Assembly (NCBI RefSeq): GCF_018324685.1
Contig: NZ_AP023354.1
Span: 4,278,001 to 4,342,000, forward strand
Length of the DNA: 64,000 bases
From: Actinocatenispora sera
GTDB taxonomy: Bacteria; Actinomycetota; Actinomycetes; Mycobacteriales; Micromonosporaceae
Reading direction: 5' to 3'
The notes under the pieces were generated by a model. It made no database searches, had not been told where the DNA came from, and saw nothing but the letters and a program-made list of their open reading frames with translations. The position numbers and the translations under genes were made by a program. Shown piece after piece: positions 7,273-18,213 of this stretch (its first letter is position 1; every line of letters starts with the position of its first letter).

Positions 7273-7317
7273 GACGAGAGCGGCGACCGTCCGGTGTGGA
7301 CGGCCGCCGCTCTCGTC
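7273..7317. terminator. 45-nt near-perfect hairpin downstream of aconitase
   Basis: GACGAGAGCGGCG (7273-7285) pairs with 7305-7317 over 13 bp, and inside it CCGTCC (7287-7292) pairs with GGACGG (7298-7303) around a GGTGT loop. Only one A-C mismatch interrupts the stem. It lies 16 bases after the aconitase stop and is the strongest hairpin seen in the window. Confidence 0.85.
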
Positions 7318-7332
7318 GGTGGTACGGGTGGA

Positions 7333-10113
<2,781 letters not shown>

Positions 10114-10174
10114 GTCGTACTCCTTCGCTCAGGTATGTCTTGCAGTCTCGCGTACTGGCCGGTCACCGCCCTAC

Positions 10175-10188
10175 TTAGGCAAGCCTCA
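10175..10188. promoter_or_regulatory. Iron-box-like sequence upstream of aconitase
   Basis: TTAGGCAAGCCTCA matches 11 of 14 positions of the central IdeR/DmdR box and contains the inverted core AGGC-AA-GCCT. It is 62 bases upstream of the aconitase start. The match is by eye only. Confidence 0.4.
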
Positions 10189-10274
10189 GCGGGTGTGTCG
10201 GCAGCCGGTTCACTGAAGTAAACCGTACGTCCGTCTTGCTATTTCGCGCAACCCGGGTCATGCTGCTTCCGCGA

Positions 10275-10370
10275 GGTTCGGACAGCCCGATTCCGACAGC
10301 CGGTTCCGACCCTGGTTCGGACAGCCCGAATCCGACACCCAGGTTCGACACCAGGTTCGGACGCCCGAGG
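10275..10370. repeat. Imperfect repeats of GGTTCGGACAGCCCGA
   Basis: GGTTCGGACAGCCCGATTCC at 10275 recurs 40 bases later with one base changed (10315). Shorter, degenerate versions follow at about 10300, 10341 and 10353. They fill the leader between the aconitase promoter and the VOC gene and could form alternative hairpins. No function is known. Confidence 0.65.
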
Positions 10371-10378
10371 AGGCCGCG

Positions 10379-10744
10379 ATGATCCACCACGTCCAGCTGT
10401 CCTGCCCGGCCGGCTCGGAGGACGCGCTGCGCGCCTTCTACACCGGCGTGCTCGGGCTCGCCGAGATCCCCAAGCCGCCGGTACTGGCCGCCCGCGGCGG
10501 CTGCTGGTTCCGCGGCCACGGCATCGAACTGCACCTCGGCGTCGAGGTCGACTTCCGTCCGGCGCGCAAGGCGCATCCCGGCCTGATCTGGCCCGACCTG
10601 GACACCCTCGCCGACCGGCTCACCGCCGCCGGCCGCCCGGTCGACTGGGACGACAACTTCCCCGGCATGCGCCGGTTCCACACCGCCGACTGCCACGGCA
10701 ACCGCCTCGAGTTCCTCCAGCCCATCGGCCAAAGCTCGTTGTAG
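10379..10744 (+). CDS. VOC-superfamily (glyoxalase-like) protein, 121 aa
   Basis: A single vicinal-oxygen-chelate domain of normal length: it begins MIHHVQLSCPAGSEDALRAF, has YTGVLGLAEIPKPP, and ends with a metal-type motif in DCHGNRLEFLQP. Such proteins are lyases, dioxygenases or resistance proteins. A first-shell His (in IHHVQL) and Glu (in NRLEFLQ) are present, compatible with metal binding. The ATG at 10379 is preceded by GAGGAGG six bases upstream, a clear ribosome binding site. It is divergent from aconitase across a repeat-rich leader and is followed by a Uma2-like gene. Substrate unknown. Confidence 0.82.
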   Translation: MIHHVQLSCPAGSEDALRAFYTGVLGLAEIPKPPVLAARGGCWFRGHGIELHLGVEVDFRPARKAHPGLIWPDLDTLADRLTAAGRPVDWDDNFPGMRRFHTADCHGNRLEFLQPIGQSSL

Positions 10745-10797
10745 CGTGAGGTCGTTAGTCTTCCCGAGAGCCCACGAGACGGAAGGTGGTGGCACGG

Positions 10798-11382
10798 ATG
10801 AGTACCGCTGCCGTCGATGTCCCGGGCAACGGGGAGAGGTGGCTGCGTGCCTGGCGCGAGATCGACCTGCCGACCGGTTGGCGGGCTGAGGTCATCTTCA
10901 ACGGGAGCATCACGGTGACTCCACCGCCGTCGCCACCGCACAACCTGATCGCCGACCTGATCGACGACGTGCTGCGGTCGGGGCGACCGTCCGACGCGGG
11001 GATCCTGCAGACGCTGGGTGTGCGGATCGACGCCATCGGCAAGGGGTACATCCCGGATCTTGTCGTCGTGCCCCGTGCTGCGCTGGTCACCGACGAACCA
11101 GAGATCAGTGCCGAGCACGTACTGCTCGCGGTGGAGATCACGTCGAAGGACAACGCCGATCACGACCGTAAGGCGAAGCGGTGGGGCTACGCGCACGGGC
11201 ACGTGCCGCTCTACCTTCTGGTCGACCGTTGGGAGAGGCCCAACCCCACGGTGACGCTGTTCGCCGATCCTGAGAACGGTGACTACGCGGAATCCGTCCG
11301 GGTTCCGTTCGGAAAGAGCATTCGGCTGCCCGCGCCGTTCGATGTGGAGATCGACACATCGCAGTTCCCCCCAGGCCGGTGA
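10798..11382 (+). CDS. Uma2-family (DUF820) putative endonuclease, 194 aa
   Basis: The PD-(D/E)XK-type Uma2 fold is indicated by the strand LPTGWRAEVIFNGSITVTPPPSPPHNLI, then YIPDLVVVPRAAL with the metal-binding aspartate, VLLAVEITSKDNADHDRKAKRWGYA containing the E-x-x-S-K pattern, and VPLYLLVDRW. Uma2 proteins are abundant in actinobacteria and cyanobacteria; their substrates are largely unknown and some may be toxin-like nucleases. The ATG at 10798 is chosen; GTG 10786 would add four residues and lies on top of the GGAAGG ribosome-binding sequence. The gene is monocistronic and is followed by a strong hairpin. Confidence 0.8.
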   Translation: MSTAAVDVPGNGERWLRAWREIDLPTGWRAEVIFNGSITVTPPPSPPHNLIADLIDDVLRSGRPSDAGILQTLGVRIDAIGKGYIPDLVVVPRAALVTDEPEISAEHVLLAVEITSKDNADHDRKAKRWGYAHGHVPLYLLVDRWERPNPTVTLFADPENGDYAESVRVPFGKSIRLPAPFDVEIDTSQFPPGR

Positions 11383-11478
11383 CGTCGAAGGGTTGCTGGA
11401 TGTCTGTGGGACCTGAGCCTCCCGACCCGTTGGCGCGCGGAGATCGTTCGGGTTCGCCATCGAGACGGCCGGGTTTCC

Positions 11479-11512
11479 GGCCCGCTGACCGGATCGCTCC
11501 GGTCAGCGGGCC
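11479..11512. terminator. Bidirectional hairpin terminator
   Basis: GGCCCGCTGACCGGA (11479-11493) pairs perfectly with 11498-11512 around a TCGC loop, giving a 15-bp stem. It stands between the convergent ends of the Uma2 gene (11382) and the aminopeptidase (11520) and can serve both. Confidence 0.8.
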
Positions 11513-11519
11513 GCGGTGA

Positions 11520-12980
11520 CTACAGCGGGAGGCGGGGGCCGGCGTTGCGCTGCTGCGCGACCCAGGCCTCGACCTCGTCGGCCTTGCGCGGCAGACCGGC
11601 GGACAGGTTCTTCGCACCGGTCGCGGTGACCAGCACGTCGTCCTCGATCCGGATGCCGAGACCGCGCAGCTCGGCCGGCACCTTCTCGTCGTCCGGCTGG
11701 AAGTAGAGGCCCGGCTCGACGGTCAGCACGTAGCCCTCCTTCAGCTCGCCATCCTTGTAGTGCTCCTTGCGTGCCGCGGCGCAGTCGTGCACGTCCAGGC
11801 CGAGCATGTGGCTCAGGCCGTGCAGGGTCCAGCGCCGGTAGTACATGTTCTCCTTGTCCAGCGCCTCCTCGGCCGAGGACAGGATGCCGAGCGACTCCAG
11901 CCCCTCGGCGAGCACCCGCATCGCGGTCAGGTGCACGTCGGAGAACTTCACGCCGGGCCGGACGTGGTCCATGCCGGCCTGCTGCGCGGCGTAGACGATC
12001 GAGTACACCTCCCGCTGCAGCGGCGTGAACTGACCGTTCACCGGTACCGTGCGGGTCACGTCGGCGGTGTAGAGCTGGTTGTTCTCGATGCCCATGTCCA
12101 TCAGCAGCAGGTCGCCCGGCGCGGTCCGGCCGTCGTTGCGCACCCAGTGCAGCGTGGTGGCGTGCGACCCGGCGGCGACGATCGAGTCGTAGCCGACGGC
12201 GTTGCCGGCGACGCGGGCGCGCAGCCCGAAGATCCCCTCCAGCAACCGCTCCGGTACTCCCCGGTCGGCCGGCAGCGCGCGCACCACGTCCTCGAAGCCG
12301 AGCACGGTGGCGTCGATCGCGTCCTGCAGCTGGGCGATCTCCCACTCGTCCTTGACCAGTCGCAGCTCGGACAGCGTGTGGGCCAGTTCCCGGTCACGGG
12401 CGCCGGCCTCGTCGCCGTCGCCGGTGACCGCGATCCTGCCGTCCACGCCCGCGTCGTATCCGCGCAACACCCGGGTGCGGGCCGGATCGAGGTCGCCGAG
12501 CACCTTCTCCAGGTCCTTCACGTCGGCGGTCTCCACGCCGAGCAGGGTGGACTTCTCCGCCAGGCTGTGCCGGCGCCCGACCCACAGCTCGCCGTACTGC
12601 GCGTCGCGGAAGAACTCGTCGGTGTCGCGCGGCGACCGGGGGTGCCCGTACAGCACGGCGTCGTGGCCGCCGGCGACCGGCCGCAGGACCAGCACCGAGT
12701 CCGGGTCGAACTCGCCGGTCAGGTAGGCGAAGTCGCTGCCCGGCCGGAACGGGTAGAAGCAGTCGTTGTTGCGGACCTTCTCCCGGCCGGTCGGGATCAC
12801 CAGCGTCTCGCCGGGGAACGCGCGGGACAGCTGCTCGCGCCGGCGCGAGTGGCACGGCACCTGGTCGAGCGCGGCGAGGCCGGTCAGCTCCGAGTCGGCC
12901 CAGCCTTCCCGCATGAACTTGAGGTAATTCTCCGGGAATGCCGGGTCGTGGCTGCGTCCCTTGGCCTGCTCGTCGCTCAT
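11520..12980 (-). CDS. pepP: Xaa-Pro aminopeptidase (aminopeptidase P), 486 aa
   Basis: This cytosolic M24B metallopeptidase removes N-terminal residues preceding proline. The N-terminal creatinase-like domain contains NDCFYPFRPGSDFAYLTGEF, and the C-terminal pita-bread domain has the dinuclear metal ligands: Asp in LLLMDMGIE, Asp in YTADVTRTVPVNG, His in GLSHMLGLDVHDC, and Glu in TVEPGLYF and GIRIEDDVLV. The length agrees with actinobacterial PepP. The ATG at 12980 begins MSDEQAKGRSHDPAFPENYL. It faces the Uma2 gene convergently across a strong terminator, and is preceded by the TetR gene in the same orientation with a 25-bp gap, so read-through transcription is possible. Confidence 0.93.
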   Translation of the reverse strand: MSDEQAKGRSHDPAFPENYLKFMREGWADSELTGLAALDQVPCHSRRREQLSRAFPGETLVIPTGREKVRNNDCFYPFRPGSDFAYLTGEFDPDSVLVLRPVAGGHDAVLYGHPRSPRDTDEFFRDAQYGELWVGRRHSLAEKSTLLGVETADVKDLEKVLGDLDPARTRVLRGYDAGVDGRIAVTGDGDEAGARDRELAHTLSELRLVKDEWEIAQLQDAIDATVLGFEDVVRALPADRGVPERLLEGIFGLRARVAGNAVGYDSIVAAGSHATTLHWVRNDGRTAPGDLLLMDMGIENNQLYTADVTRTVPVNGQFTPLQREVYSIVYAAQQAGMDHVRPGVKFSDVHLTAMRVLAEGLESLGILSSAEEALDKENMYYRRWTLHGLSHMLGLDVHDCAAARKEHYKDGELKEGYVLTVEPGLYFQPDDEKVPAELRGLGIRIEDDVLVTATGAKNLSAGLPRKADEVEAWVAQQRNAGPRLPL

Positions 12981-13005
12981 GCCCTGCCTCTCCTCACGTG
13001 CACCA

Positions 13006-13722
13006 TCACCCGACCGTATCGCCCGGGGTCGGATCCCCCGACGGTATATCGCCCGCCGTTGATCCGGGACGCGGCCCGGGCCGCGTCCCGGGGCGCTGAC
13101 CGTCCTCCGATGCGTGACGCCGGCCGGGCTCCGGTGCCGGACGCAGCCGGCTCGCCACGATCGCGGACAGCCCGGCCAGCACGTCGTCGATGTCGCGCTC
13201 CGGCTGGAACACCAGCCAGTCGACCCCGACCACCAGCGCCACCCCGAACAGCGCCGACGCGGCGAGCCCGACGTCCAGGTCGGCGGCGAACTCGCCCGAC
13301 GCCACCCCGGCCCCGATCACCTCGCCGATCGTGCCGATCACCTCGCCGCGCACCAGCGCCACGGTCTGGTGCCACTGGTTGTTGGTCCGCCACATCTCGC
13401 TGAGCAGCAGCTGCGCGAACGCCCGGTAGTCGCGCAGGTACGCCAGCTGCGCGGCGACCAGCGCGGTGACCGCTTCGCCGGGCGCCAGCCCGGCACTAGC
13501 TTCCCGCAGCCGCTCGGTGAGCCGAGCCACCCCGTGCGTCAGCAACTGCTCGAACAGCGCGGTCTTGGAGCCGAAGTTGTAGTAGACGGTGCCCTTCGCG
13601 ACGCCGGCCGCCTCGGCGATCGCGTCGACCGTGGTGGCCGCGAAGCCCTGCTCGGCGATCAGCTCGACCGCCGCCGCGTACAGCTTGTCCCGGGTGGCGT
13701 CGCGGCGGTCGGCCTGCTTCAT
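13006..13722 (-). CDS. TetR-family regulator, 238 aa
   Basis: The helix-turn-helix is typical: DKLYAAAVELIAEQGFAATT, VDAIAEAAGVAKGTVYYNFGSK, residues about 11-52. A ligand domain follows, then a long proline- and glycine-rich, disordered tail from about residue 195 that is unusual for the family. Its ATG at 13722 directly abuts the stop of the YhgE-like gene (TGAATG), so it is the last gene of an ABC-YhgE-TetR operon. The likely job is to repress that transporter-like pair and itself. The ligand is unknown. Confidence 0.85.
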   Translation of the reverse strand: MKQADRRDATRDKLYAAAVELIAEQGFAATTVDAIAEAAGVAKGTVYYNFGSKTALFEQLLTHGVARLTERLREASAGLAPGEAVTALVAAQLAYLRDYRAFAQLLLSEMWRTNNQWHQTVALVRGEVIGTIGEVIGAGVASGEFAADLDVGLAASALFGVALVVGVDWLVFQPERDIDDVLAGLSAIVASRLRPAPEPGRRHASEDGQRPGTRPGPRPGSTAGDIPSGDPTPGDTVG

Positions 13723-15882
13723 TCACAGCTCCAGATCGGGATGCAGCTTCGTCGGGGTCAGGCGGCGGGAGCGCCGGACCACCAGGCAGGTCGCCGCGAA
13801 CGCGGCGGCCCCGAACCCCACCAGGATGCCGGCTCCGCGCAGCACCATGCCCGTCGACCCGCCGCTGATCAGGTGGCGCAGGCAGTCGACCACGTACGAC
13901 ATCGGCAGGTACGGGTGGATCGCGCCGAGGATCGCCGGCGAGGTCTGCAACGGGTACGTGCCGCCGGCGGTGACCAGCTGGGTGATCAGCAGTACCAGCG
14001 TGAGCACCCGGCCGGCGGCCCCGAGCGCCGCGCCGAACAGCTGCTGCAGCCCGGTGTAGGCGACCACCGCGGCGGCGAGGAACGCGAGCATCGCGACCGG
14101 CCGTACCGGATGAAGACCGAGGGTGGCGGACAGCACCAGCTCCAGGATGCCGGCCTGCACCACGCCGACTCCCACCGCCGGCAGCCAGCCGGCCGCGGCG
14201 ACCCGCCAGGCGGGTGCACCGGACACCAGGTGCCGCCGGGTCACCGGCCGCAGCAGCATGTACCCGACCATCGCGCCGACCCACAGCGACAGACCCAGGA
14301 AGTACGGGGCGAAGCCCTCGCCGTAGCTCGCGGCGGCATGCCTGGTGGCGCGCTGCAGGTCGATCGGGTCGGCTATCACGTCGGAGCGCTGCGCGCGCTG
14401 CGCGGCGTCGTAGTCGGGGATCCGCTTCGCGCCGTCGGCGAGCCCGTCGGCGAGGGTGGTCGCCCCGTCGGACAGCTTCGACACCCCGCCGGCGAGCCGT
14501 CCGGCGCCGGCCGAGAGGCTGCCGAGCCCGCCGTCGAGCTGCTGCGCGCCGGTGGACAGCTGGTACAGCCCGCTCTGCAGTTGCTTGCCGCCGCGGGCGG
14601 CCTTGGCGGTGCCCTGGTGCAGCTGGTGCGCGCCGGTGGCGAGCTCGCCCACCCCGTCGGCCAGCTTGTCGATCTTGTCCCGCGCACCGGCGACGTCGTC
14701 GGCCAGCTGCGGTGCCTTCTTCGCCACCTCGCGGGCGGTCTTCGCGACCTGCGTCGCGTCCGCCTTGACCTTCTTGAGGCTGCCGGCGTCGGCGTCGAGC
14801 TCGTGCTGCGCCGACTTCGCCGCCTTGACCGCATCGCCGGCCGCCTGCCGTGCCTTGGTGAACTCCGGGTCGTTCGCCGCCTCCGGATGCTTCTTCGCGT
14901 ACGCGTCGAGCGCGTCGCGCACCGCCTCGGTTCGGGTCACCGCCTCGTCGACGTACCCGGGGAGGTCGTCGATGTGTTTGGCGACCGCGTCGGCGCCGTC
15001 GGCGAGCAGCAGCGCCGAGTCGTGGATCGAACCGGCGTTGTCGCGCAGGAACGGCTCCACCCGGCCGGTCACTTTGTCCACAGTGGACGCGAGCTTCCGG
15101 GTACCGGTGGCGGCCTGGCGGGCGCCGGTGTCCAGCTTCGCCGCGCCCGAGTTGAGCGCGATCAGCCCGGTGGTCAGGTCGGCGGCGCCGCGATGTGCCT
15201 GCGCGATGCCGTCGGCGAGGCTGTCCGCTCCCTTCTTCGCGCTGGCCGATCCGTCCCGGAGCGCGTCGGCGCCGTGCTTCGCGTCGCCCGCGCCGTCGGC
15301 GAGCTGGCCGGCACCGTCCGCGGCCTGACCGGTGGAGTCGTGCAGGGTGCCGAACGCCAGGTACATCTGGTCGAAGTACCGGCTCGCCGCGCTGTTGGCC
15401 GCCGCGGTACGGATCTCGGCGAACGCGCTCTTGCCGATCACCCCGGCCAGGTAGTTGTTCGCGTCGTCGGTGGTCAGCCGCAGCCGGCCTCGCTGCGGCG
15501 GCGCCTCGTGCGACGGCGAGACCAGCGCGGTCGAGAACCCGGCGGGGATGGTGAACGTCATCAGGTAGTCGCCGTCGGCGAGCCCCTTCCGGGCTTGCGC
15601 CGCGCTGGTGGCGTGCCAGTCGAAGACGTGCCGGTCGACCAGCTGGTCGACCAGCTCGTCACCGGCGGCGAGTGGCTTGCCGCCCGGCTGGTGGGCCGGC
15701 CGGTCCTGGTTCACCACCGCGACCGGGATGCGCTTCAGCTCGCCGTACGGGTTCCAGAAAGCCCACAGGTACAGCCCCGAGTACAGCAGGGGGATCAGCG
15801 CCAGTGCACCGATCGCGGCCCGGGTCAGCGGCGCCCGGGTGAACCGCCGCAACTCCAGTCCGGCCAGCCCCGCGGTACGCAT
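13723..15882 (-). CDS. YhgE/Pip-type membrane protein with ABC-2 permease fold, 719 aa
   Basis: An N-terminal membrane helix (about residues 22-42, ALALIPLLYSGLYLWAF) is followed by the Pip-type region KRIPVAVVNQDRPA. Next comes an external region of about 400 residues with many D-G-A-x-x-L repeats (ADGAGQLADG, SDGATTLADG) that should form a long helical coil. About six membrane helices in the last 220 residues include the ABC-2 motif region HPYLPMSYVVDCLRHLISGG. Related proteins include phage infection protein and type VII-associated EsaA. The ATG at 15882 shares one base with the stop of the upstream ABC ATPase (TGATG), so the two are coupled and probably form one export-like complex. Confidence 0.85.
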   Translation of the reverse strand: MRTAGLAGLELRRFTRAPLTRAAIGALALIPLLYSGLYLWAFWNPYGELKRIPVAVVNQDRPAHQPGGKPLAAGDELVDQLVDRHVFDWHATSAAQARKGLADGDYLMTFTIPAGFSTALVSPSHEAPPQRGRLRLTTDDANNYLAGVIGKSAFAEIRTAAANSAASRYFDQMYLAFGTLHDSTGQAADGAGQLADGAGDAKHGADALRDGSASAKKGADSLADGIAQAHRGAADLTTGLIALNSGAAKLDTGARQAATGTRKLASTVDKVTGRVEPFLRDNAGSIHDSALLLADGADAVAKHIDDLPGYVDEAVTRTEAVRDALDAYAKKHPEAANDPEFTKARQAAGDAVKAAKSAQHELDADAGSLKKVKADATQVAKTAREVAKKAPQLADDVAGARDKIDKLADGVGELATGAHQLHQGTAKAARGGKQLQSGLYQLSTGAQQLDGGLGSLSAGAGRLAGGVSKLSDGATTLADGLADGAKRIPDYDAAQRAQRSDVIADPIDLQRATRHAAASYGEGFAPYFLGLSLWVGAMVGYMLLRPVTRRHLVSGAPAWRVAAAGWLPAVGVGVVQAGILELVLSATLGLHPVRPVAMLAFLAAAVVAYTGLQQLFGAALGAAGRVLTLVLLITQLVTAGGTYPLQTSPAILGAIHPYLPMSYVVDCLRHLISGGSTGMVLRGAGILVGFGAAAFAATCLVVRRSRRLTPTKLHPDLEL

Positions 15883-16709
15883 CACGCCGCCCCCTGCGCG
15901 TCGAGCTCGACGGTGGCGGGCTCGCCCTGCGCCGGTACGGCGGGTGTCGGCCCTCCGCCCGGCCGGTCTTGCGGCGCGGTGGGCTCGTCGTCGGCGGCTC
16001 CAGGGGATCCCGCGTCGTCGGCGGCCGGTTCGGCCGGTCGGTGGCTCAGCCGGACGGTCTGGTCGACGGGGGCCTCGCCGGCCTCCCGGCAGGAGGCGAG
16101 CACGGTGACCCCGGCGTCGGCCCGCTCCCGCAGCACCCGCCACAGCTCGGCGCGCTCGGTGCTGTCGGTACCGCCGTCCACGTCGTCGGCCACGATCAGC
16201 CGCGGTGCCGTCAGCTCGGCGAGCAGCAGGCACAGCAGCTGCCGCCGGTACGGGTCGAGGTCGCGGCCGAGCGCGTCGGGGTCCAGGTCGACGCCGGTCC
16301 CGGTGACCAGCTCGCGCGCGTACGTCCGGCGCCGGCGTGGCTGCCACGGGCCGAGGCCGAGCAGTGCCAGCCGCTCGCGCACGTGTTCGGTGACGGTCAG
16401 CGCCGGCTCCGGCTCGTGCGCACCGCGCACCAGGCCGAGCGCGGCGAGTCGCTGCACCGCGGGCGCGGTCCGCGGCAGCGGATGACCGGCGACCGACAGG
16501 CTGCCACGGTTGATCGCGAACCGGCCGGCGACCGCGAGCAGCAGGCTGGTCCGGCCGCTGCCGGCGGCGCCGGTGACCGCGACGAGCTCGCCCGGCGCGA
16601 CGTCCAGCTCGACGTCCCGGAACACCCAGCCGCGCCGGGTGTTGAGGCCCAACCCGGCGGCCCTGATCCGGGCGCCGGGCGAGGTGTCCTGCTGTCGATG
16701 CTGCGCCAC
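15882..16709 (-). CDS. Degenerate ABC transporter ATP-binding protein, 275 aa
   Basis: The overall layout is an ABC ATPase, but the catalytic sites are altered. The Walker A loop reads GAAGSGRTS with Arg in place of the invariant Lys. The position of the LSGGQ signature is DLDPYRRQL. Walker B is RLIVADDVDGGTD, with Asp instead of the catalytic Glu. A disordered Pro/Asp-rich tail covers about the last 55 residues. Such proteins may bind but not efficiently hydrolyse ATP. The GTG at 16709 has GGAGG five bases upstream and is preferred over a TTG at 16721. It is the first gene of the operon with the YhgE-like permease and TetR. I recall similar G-R-T variants beside YhgE genes in streptomycetes, so this may be a family trait. 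Confidence 0.8.
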   Translation of the reverse strand: MAQHRQQDTSPGARIRAAGLGLNTRRGWVFRDVELDVAPGELVAVTGAAGSGRTSLLLAVAGRFAINRGSLSVAGHPLPRTAPAVQRLAALGLVRGAHEPEPALTVTEHVRERLALLGLGPWQPRRRRTYARELVTGTGVDLDPDALGRDLDPYRRQLLCLLLAELTAPRLIVADDVDGGTDSTERAELWRVLRERADAGVTVLASCREAGEAPVDQTVRLSHRPAEPAADDAGSPGAADDEPTAPQDRPGGGPTPAVPAQGEPATVELDAQGAA

Positions 16710-16852
16710 CGTCGCCTCCAAAAACTGACCGCTCCGTACAAAAACTTAGCGCGAGCGCGCCGGCGATGCGCGGTTTCGTGTCGTTACTCACCGGTCACTT
16801 CGGCAGAGTTGAGTCGGGCATTATCAAGTTTTGGCATCGGATCTCAAGGTTG

Positions 16853-16870
16853 AGTTGAGTGCACTCAACT
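16853..16870. promoter_or_regulatory. Perfect 18-bp palindrome in the MFS leader
   Basis: AGTTGAGTGCACTCAACT is fully self-complementary and lies 20 bases upstream of the MFS start at 16891. Two further GTTGAGT-like half sites stand at 16808-16814 and 16849-16855. It looks like a repressor operator. The regulator is not identified; the convergent TetR gene next door is one candidate. Confidence 0.65.
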
Positions 16871-16890
16871 TCATCGCGAGGATCTCTCGG

Positions 16891-18213
16891 GTGACCGAGA
16901 GAGGACCCGGCGGCCTGCTCCGCGAGCACGACTTCCGCCACCTGTGGATCGCCGACCTGGCCAGCCAGCTCGGCACCCGGCTGAGCATGATGGCCCTGCC
17001 GCTGCTCGCCGTGATCACCCTGGACGCCAGTACCTTCCAGGCCGCGGCGCTGTCCGCCGCGGAGACCGCCGCCTCGCTGCTGCTCGGCCTGTTCGCCGGT
17101 GCCCTGGTCGACCGGATGCGCTGCCGGCCGGTGATGCTCGTCGCCGACCTGGCCCGGTTCGCGCTGCTCGGCTCGATCCCGGTGGCGGCGCTGTTCGGTG
17201 TGCTCGGCCTGCCGCAGCTCTACCTCGTGGCGTTCGCCGCCGGCATCGGCACCGTCTTCTTCGACACCGCGCACACCACGTACCTGCCGCGGCTGATCGG
17301 CCGGGCGCAGCTGGTCGAGGGCAACTCGCGGCTGGCGAGCAACACCTCGATCGCCGCCGTCGCCGGCTCGGTCGGAGGCGGGTACCTGGTGCAGCTGTTC
17401 ACCGCGCCGGTGGCGATCGCGATCGACGCGGTCAGCTACCTGTGGTCGGCGCTGTGGCTCGCCACCATCCGCACCGGTGAACCGCGCCCCGCCCGGCCCG
17501 CCCGGCCGCGGCTGCTGGGTGAGATCGGGGAAGGGGTCCGGTTCGTGTTCGGCCAGCCGATCCTCGCCGCCATCGCCGGCAACACCGCGACCGTGCTGTT
17601 CTTCCAGGCCGCGAACCAGGCGATCATGATGGTGTTCCTGGTCCGCGAGGTACACCTGACGCCCGGCGTGATCGGGCTGCTGGGCACCGTCGGGTTGCTC
17701 GGCGCACTCGCCTCGTCGGCGCTGACCGGGCGCATCGCCCGCCGGCTCGGCACCGCCCGCGCGCTGTGGCTGTCCACCGTGCTCAACGGCGTCGGCTTCC
17801 TGCTGTACCCGCTGACCGGGCCCGGGTTCGGCCTCGCCTGGTATGTCCTCGCCGGCGGGCTCACCGCGTTCACGATCATCACCCGGCACGTGCTGGCGGT
17901 GACCGCCCGCCAGCAGCTGTGCCCGGACCGCCTGCTCGGCCGGGTCAACGCCACCATGCAACTGATGACCTACGGCGTGATGCCGCTCGGCGCGCTGGCC
18001 GGCGGGGCGCTCGGCACCCTGTTCGGGTTGCGCACCACGCTGCTGGTGAGCGGCCTCGCGGTCCTCGCCGCCAGCCTGTTCCTGGTGCTGTCGCCGGTGC
18101 GCCGGCTGCGCGACCTGCCCACCACCAAGCGATCCGACGTGCCCGCCACCGCGCCGTCAGCGGGCGGCGGGGCGCGGCCGGACGAGGTAGGCGGCGAGCG
18201 CGTCACCGAGTAG
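16891..18213 (+). CDS. MFS transporter, 440 aa
   Basis: Twelve hydrophobic segments are visible, starting with HLWIADLASQLGTRLSMMALPLLAV, with the MFS loop motif A analogue GLFAGALVDRMRCRPVM between helices 2 and 3. It resembles the drug-efflux MFS subfamily (MFS_3, EntS-like) found beside regulators in actinomycetes, and probably exports a toxic compound. The GTG at 16891 is selected because it starts TERGPGGLLREHDFRHLW, the usual N-terminus; a longer frame from TTG 16831 would run through the operator palindrome. Its 3' end overlaps the convergent TetR gene by 57 bp. Confidence 0.85.
   Translation: MTERGPGGLLREHDFRHLWIADLASQLGTRLSMMALPLLAVITLDASTFQAAALSAAETAASLLLGLFAGALVDRMRCRPVMLVADLARFALLGSIPVAALFGVLGLPQLYLVAFAAGIGTVFFDTAHTTYLPRLIGRAQLVEGNSRLASNTSIAAVAGSVGGGYLVQLFTAPVAIAIDAVSYLWSALWLATIRTGEPRPARPARPRLLGEIGEGVRFVFGQPILAAIAGNTATVLFFQAANQAIMMVFLVREVHLTPGVIGLLGTVGLLGALASSALTGRIARRLGTARALWLSTVLNGVGFLLYPLTGPGFGLAWYVLAGGLTAFTIITRHVLAVTARQQLCPDRLLGRVNATMQLMTYGVMPLGALAGGALGTLFGLRTTLLVSGLAVLAASLFLVLSPVRRLRDLPTTKRSDVPATAPSAGGGARPDEVGGERVTE

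Noticed and set aside
15074-15082. TTGTCCACA, a perfect actinobacterial DnaA box
   Set aside because: It is one isolated copy inside the YhgE coding region and part of a repeated palindrome. A replication origin would show a cluster of boxes near dnaA/dnaN, which are not here.
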